14,856 bases of DNA, taken from Anaerolineales bacterium (GTDB lineage Bacteria > Chloroflexota > Anaerolineae > Anaerolineales > DRMV01). A program made the position numbers and the translations under genes. The first letter of the stretch is position 1; each line of letters opens with the position of its first letter. Under the pieces are notes generated by a model, which had not been told where the DNA came from, ran no database searches, and saw nothing but the letters and a program-made list of their open reading frames with translations. Positions 11,932 to 14,856 of this stretch are shown here, in pieces. The stretch is taken from NCBI GenBank assembly GCA_015494815.1, contig WGAK01000177.1, forward strand, positions 1-14,856, in the 5' to 3' direction.

Positions 11932-14496
11932 TCAGGGCGCGACCACGAATTCGTATTGGGCCAGGGTGGGCTTGCTCACCGAGTGCACGGTGACCACCAC
12001 CTCCAGCACCACGGGCTCGGCCGCCTCCGCGGGGAACAGGCCCGGGGCCGCGTCCACCCGATACAGGCCCGGCTCTACCGCGGAGGCCGTGCCCTGGGCC
12101 CGCAACTGGGCCCCCTGCCAGAAGAAGTAACGCACCTCCGCGAGGTCGTCCTTGGGGTAAGGCTCGCCCGCCTCGGTGGTCACGGCCACGGTCCAATAGC
12201 CGCCCTCGGCCCCGCGGATGCGGGTCGGCCCGTCAATGCGCACCTGGGGCCAGCGGGGCGCGGCCAGGCTCTGCCACTTGTCGGGCGGGTCGGGGAAGGT
12301 CGGCGCGCAGTCCAGCACCAGGGTATCCTCCACGCCGTGCACCTCGGCCACCTGGAAGGGCCCGCTGCCCACCCAGAAGTGGCCGTGTTGGGCATACCAG
12401 GCCTGATAGCGAGCCCAGCGGTCGTGCACCTCGTCGGGCGTCAGATAGGGCTCCAGCGCGGGGAAGGGGATGTACCCTTCGGCCGCGGCCGCGTCCAGAT
12501 GCCGGGCCAGGATGTCCAGACTGGGGCCATCCAGGTAGTGCAGCCACACCACCTCGTCCCGGTCGGCCTGGCTGCGGGAGAACGCGGCCTCTTTGGCCGC
12601 CACCGCGCGCACGCCCAGGCCCACCACATGCCACGCGGCCGGGCCCAGGCGCAGGGTCGGGAACCAGGTGCCTTCCCAGGCCACCAGGTTCTCCGCGTCC
12701 AGGCTGAGGGCGTCGGTGTAAGTCTCGATGACCAGGGGCTGAGTGGAGACGATACGCACGCCCTTGAACGTGCTGAGGAACCCCTCCACCCGCCCGGCCA
12801 GGGCCCGGTCGTAGATGGGGCTGCCTTCTTTGCCGGGCGCGAGCCGCAAAATCATGGTCATCACGAAGTCGGCCACCGAGAGAGGCGAGCCGTCGTGCCA
12901 GGTCACCGTCTCGAACAGGTCGTCGGGGTAGACCACCCGAATGCGGGCGCGGGCCGTCGCGCCGTCGGGGAAGCGCTGGGCCGCGGTCACGAAACGGCCG
13001 GTGGCCGCGTCCCAGTCGGCCCAGGCGTCGGGCGGCACGGGGATGGGCGCCTCGGCCTGCTCCACCGAAACCCAGTCCAGGGTTTGCTGCAGGGCCACGC
13101 CCGGCGCCACGGTGACGGTGGCCTGGACCAGGCGTTGCGGTCGCGCCAGGCCCGTGTAGGGGTCCAACAGCACGGCCCAATCCACGGTGCCGCGCAGGGG
13201 CATGAGGTCGTAGATTTGCGACGAACCGGCCAGGGGATTCCACGGCCCGGTGAGCAGGTCGGGCTGGGCGATGACCACGGTGTCCGCGTCGGTGTCGGGG
13301 GTGCGCCGCAGGGTATAGGGCCACAGCCGCGAACCCGCGATGCCGCCCGCGAGGTCATAGGCCACCTGCACCTCGCGGCGCATGGGGCTGAAGGAGACCT
13401 TGTCCACCAGCCACACCCGGGCCGAGTCTTGCAGCGCGTAGGTCAGCGCCTGGGCGAACAACTGCCGGCGCTCGGCCTCGGTGGTGTAGTCGTGCTCCGA
13501 CAGCCGATAGGCCACGGCCGCGAATTCTTCCGCCGGTTGATACGCCTGCCACAGGGGATAAGGCCGGCCGCGGGGGGTGTAGTTCAACTCGAACACGTAC
13601 CCCTGGTCGCGCTCGACCAGGGTGCTCAGCCGCCCCGCGGTGTACAGGTGCCAGCGCCCTTCGTGGGGGTCGCCCCCCACCAGCGCGAAAGCCTCGCTGG
13701 AAGTCTTGTACAGGCGATTCACGCCAAAGCCCACCGATTCCAGTTGGCGGGCCACATAATCGCCGATTTCGCGGCGCTCGTCTTCGGTGCGGATGACGAA
13801 CTGGAGCACCACGGGCTGGTCGTCGTAGTACCATTGTCCGTCTTGCAGCACCGCGCCCACCTTTTCCATTTCCTCGGCAATGACCTGCCGGGCCCGGTCG
13901 GGGTCGTAGGCATATTGCCGCTCCAGGGGGCGAATCAAGTCAATGTAGCGGGCGTAATCGGGGAAGGCCTGGATGAGCGGCACCCACTTGGGCACGCCCA
14001 GGCCGCCCAGAATTTCGTCCACGATGTACTGCCGGTCAATGAGCCAGTTGAGGGCCTCACGCACCCGAGGCAAGGCAAAGGGATTGAACGCGCCGTTGCC
14101 CTCGAAGATGGGCCCGGCGGGGTTGAGGGTCAACTCGCGATTCGAGCCGTAGAACTGCACATAGTGCAGGTCGGGGTCTTCTTGCACCTGACGGAACAGG
14201 CGCGGGTCGGCAAGGCTATACGCATAAATCGTGTAATCCTCGGCCTGCAAACGGGCCACCGCGGTGTTGACATTGGGCTCGGCCACGAACACCACGCGTT
14301 CGACCCCCGCGCCCGGGCAACGGGCTGGCGCGGCCGGGCTCGGCGTGGCCGACGGCAACGGCGTGCTCACCCGCGGCGTGGGGGTGCGGTGCTCCGTGGG
14401 AATCGGGGCGGGCCGGGTCTCGGTCGCGCCGCGCCCGCAGGCCGCCAACGCCACCAACACCAGGCTCCACCACCACCAGCGACGCATCCAGGTCAT
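11932..14496 (-). CDS. Extracellular solute-binding lipoprotein, family 5 (SBP_bac_5-like) with permuted halves
   Basis: This 854-residue lipoprotein has a signal WWWWSLVLVALAAC (7-20, Cys20 lipidated) and a Thr/Pro/Ser linker (21-60). It carries oligopeptide/dipeptide-binding motifs in unusual order. Residues 65-400 resemble the canonical second half: RVVFVAEPNVNTAVARLQAE (67-86), then ALPRVREALNWLIDRQYIV (141-159) and EILGGLG. Residues 405-745 resemble the canonical first half: a strand DTVVIAQPDLLTGPWNPL (405-422), VTWHDGSPLSVADFVMTM (531-548), FKGVRIV and VGSGPFQVAEVHGVEDTLVLD (709-729). A beta-rich tail (about 750-854) resembles an Ig-like domain. Known family members bind peptides, sugars or metals for ABC importers; no permease is present here. 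ATG 14496 is preferred (AAGGAG at 14505-14510, eight bases away) over ATG 14517. Confidence 0.85.
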   Translation of the reverse strand: MTWMRRWWWWSLVLVALAACGRGATETRPAPIPTEHRTPTPRVSTPLPSATPSPAAPARCPGAGVERVVFVAEPNVNTAVARLQAEDYTIYAYSLADPRLFRQVQEDPDLHYVQFYGSNRELTLNPAGPIFEGNGAFNPFALPRVREALNWLIDRQYIVDEILGGLGVPKWVPLIQAFPDYARYIDLIRPLERQYAYDPDRARQVIAEEMEKVGAVLQDGQWYYDDQPVVLQFVIRTEDERREIGDYVARQLESVGFGVNRLYKTSSEAFALVGGDPHEGRWHLYTAGRLSTLVERDQGYVFELNYTPRGRPYPLWQAYQPAEEFAAVAYRLSEHDYTTEAERRQLFAQALTYALQDSARVWLVDKVSFSPMRREVQVAYDLAGGIAGSRLWPYTLRRTPDTDADTVVIAQPDLLTGPWNPLAGSSQIYDLMPLRGTVDWAVLLDPYTGLARPQRLVQATVTVAPGVALQQTLDWVSVEQAEAPIPVPPDAWADWDAATGRFVTAAQRFPDGATARARIRVVYPDDLFETVTWHDGSPLSVADFVMTMILRLAPGKEGSPIYDRALAGRVEGFLSTFKGVRIVSTQPLVIETYTDALSLDAENLVAWEGTWFPTLRLGPAAWHVVGLGVRAVAAKEAAFSRSQADRDEVVWLHYLDGPSLDILARHLDAAAAEGYIPFPALEPYLTPDEVHDRWARYQAWYAQHGHFWVGSGPFQVAEVHGVEDTLVLDCAPTFPDPPDKWQSLAAPRWPQVRIDGPTRIRGAEGGYWTVAVTTEAGEPYPKDDLAEVRYFFWQGAQLRAQGTASAVEPGLYRVDAAPGLFPAEAAEPVVLEVVVTVHSVSKPTLAQYEFVVAP

Positions 14497-14515
14497 GGGC
14501 TCTTCTCCTTGTAGC

Positions 14516-14542
14516 ATGGGGATGACCGCGCGTCCTCCCCAT
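14516..14542 (-). other. Leader hairpin upstream of the long solute-binding protein
   Basis: ATGGGGATGA (14516-14525) pairs with TCCTCCCCAT (14533-14542), nine of ten pairs, with a seven-base loop. It falls between the predicted transcript start (near 14547) and the Shine-Dalgarno at 14505-14510, and includes the alternative ATG at 14517. It may stabilise the mRNA or hide that start. Confidence 0.45.
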
Positions 14543-14553
14543 CCGGCGCAGGG

Positions 14554-14559
14554 ATTATA
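14554..14559 (-). promoter_or_regulatory. -10 element of the long solute-binding protein gene
   Basis: Leftward, GGTATAATCCCTGCGC contains a perfect TATAAT (14559-14554), placed to give a leader of about 50 bases before ATG 14496. No recognisable -35 box is seen 16-18 bases upstream. The same 16 bases occur at the mreB promoter. Confidence 0.6.
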
Positions 14560-14730
14560 CCCGCTTCGCCGACCGGGTGCCCATTGCGTGCGGCGCTCAC
14601 CACGCCGGCGGGCAGGTGTCAGGCGTCAGGGGCGGGCATGCGCTGGGCTCCCAAAGCGGCACTCAGGTGCCGAAAACTGCCCATTCGAGGATTGCTGCGG
14701 CTTTCGCATACGTCCCCACCAAAGACGGCC

Positions 14731-14759
14731 TTGACAATCCGTTACGCCGGATGTACGAT
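14731..14759 (+). promoter_or_regulatory. Sigma-70-type promoter of the ABC transporter gene, with internal dyad
   Basis: TTGACA (14731-14736), a perfect -35 box, and TACGAT (14754-14759), 4/6 for the -10 box, are separated by exactly 17 bases. A start near 14766 gives a leader of about 38 bases. The spacer contains the inverted repeat ATCCG-N6-CGGAT (14737-14752), a plausible operator. Confidence 0.7.
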
Positions 14760-14803
14760 TTAGTCGCCTTAACTAATCGCCCGCCCGGGCCGGGAGAAAC
14801 GCT

Positions 14804-14856
14804 ATGCTCAAACTTATCCGCTATGTCAAGCCCTACTGGGGCATGGTGGTCATCGC
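14804..14856 (+). CDS. ABC transporter, exporter type (N-terminal fragment)
   Basis: Only 17 full codons lie in the window: MLKLIRYVKPYWGMVVI. A short basic start followed by 'R-Y-[LV]-[KR]-P-Y-W' and a hydrophobic stretch is the usual opening of the membrane domain of exporter-type ABC proteins (permease fused to ATPase), where it forms the elbow helix before the first membrane span. GGGAG (14792-14796) precedes the ATG by seven bases, and a strong promoter lies upstream. The rest of the gene is beyond the right edge, so the call rests on this short motif and the context. Confidence 0.65.
   Translation, partial: MLKLIRYVKPYWGMVVI

Larger units (their letters stand above)
14497..14803. other. 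Divergent intergenic control region
   Basis: These 307 bases lie between the leftward solute-binding-protein gene and the rightward ABC transporter gene. They hold the leftward TATAAT (14554-14559) and its leader hairpin, a short perfect hairpin CGGCAC-TCAG-GTGCCG (14657-14672), and the rightward promoter at 14731-14759. No gene is apparent. The base composition from 14650 onward is less GC-rich than the surrounding genes. Confidence 0.7.

Noticed and set aside
11353..14514. A very long plus-strand open frame (about 1050 codons) opposite the solute-binding protein and chlI
   Set aside because: It is an antisense shadow in GC-rich DNA, rich in His/Gly/Arg/Gln with no domain motif. The minus-strand proteins have signal peptides, family motifs and ribosome sites.

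Overview
The window is about 15 kb of high-GC bacterial DNA holding thirteen recognisable genes, two of them cut by the window edges. No marker gene fixes the taxon. The high GC, the long secreted lipoproteins with Glu/Pro/Ala-rich linkers, the mreBCD set, and a chelatase beside an ECF transporter suggest a Chloroflexota-like organism. That placement is inference, with low confidence. There is no phage, insertion sequence, CRISPR array, tRNA or rRNA.

Layout. 1-545 (minus) is the 5' part of a secreted ligand-binding lipoprotein for an ABC transporter. 546-943 is a divergent control region. 944-3431 (plus) is mreB, mreC and mreD, the cell-shape and wall-elongation scaffold, followed on the same strand by an M29-type aminopeptidase (3471-4484). 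All genes from 4512 to 14496 read on the minus strand. In transcription order they are: a very long solute-binding lipoprotein (14496-11932); an AAA+ chelatase subunit (11843-10710); a VWA chelatase segment (frame ending at 9781); a MEMO-family protein (9719-8487); a DUF488 protein (8490-8032); and a complete ECF-type importer made of a fused double ATPase (7973-6345), a membrane S component (6318-5425) and a T component (5363-4512). 14497-14803 is a second divergent control region, and an exporter-like ABC transporter gene begins at 14804 on the plus strand.

The most notable signal is in the chelatase locus. The ChlI-like frame ends at a TAA at 10710, while the VWA domain lies in the -1 frame, which is open through a Pro-rich linker with no good start codon of its own. 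At the frame junction sit a run of seven A (10749-10755), a Shine-Dalgarno-like GAGG ten bases upstream, and a perfect 9-bp stem starting six bases downstream with the zero-frame stop in its loop. This is the architecture of a dnaX-type programmed -1 frameshift. One gene would then make both a 377-residue ChlI-like subunit and a 687-residue ChlD-like subunit.

How the genes may work together. A chelatase ATPase pair, a MEMO-family metalloprotein, a DUF488 protein and an ECF importer lie in one direction, which would fit uptake and use of a metal or tetrapyrrole/cobamide precursor. The ECF substrate cannot be read from the sequence. An intrinsic terminator between DUF488 and the ECF genes warns that they may not share one transcript.

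Other points of interest are a solute-binding protein whose two halves appear in reversed order, a 16-base identity between the mreB and solute-binding-protein promoters, an oversized S component, and several dyads at promoters.
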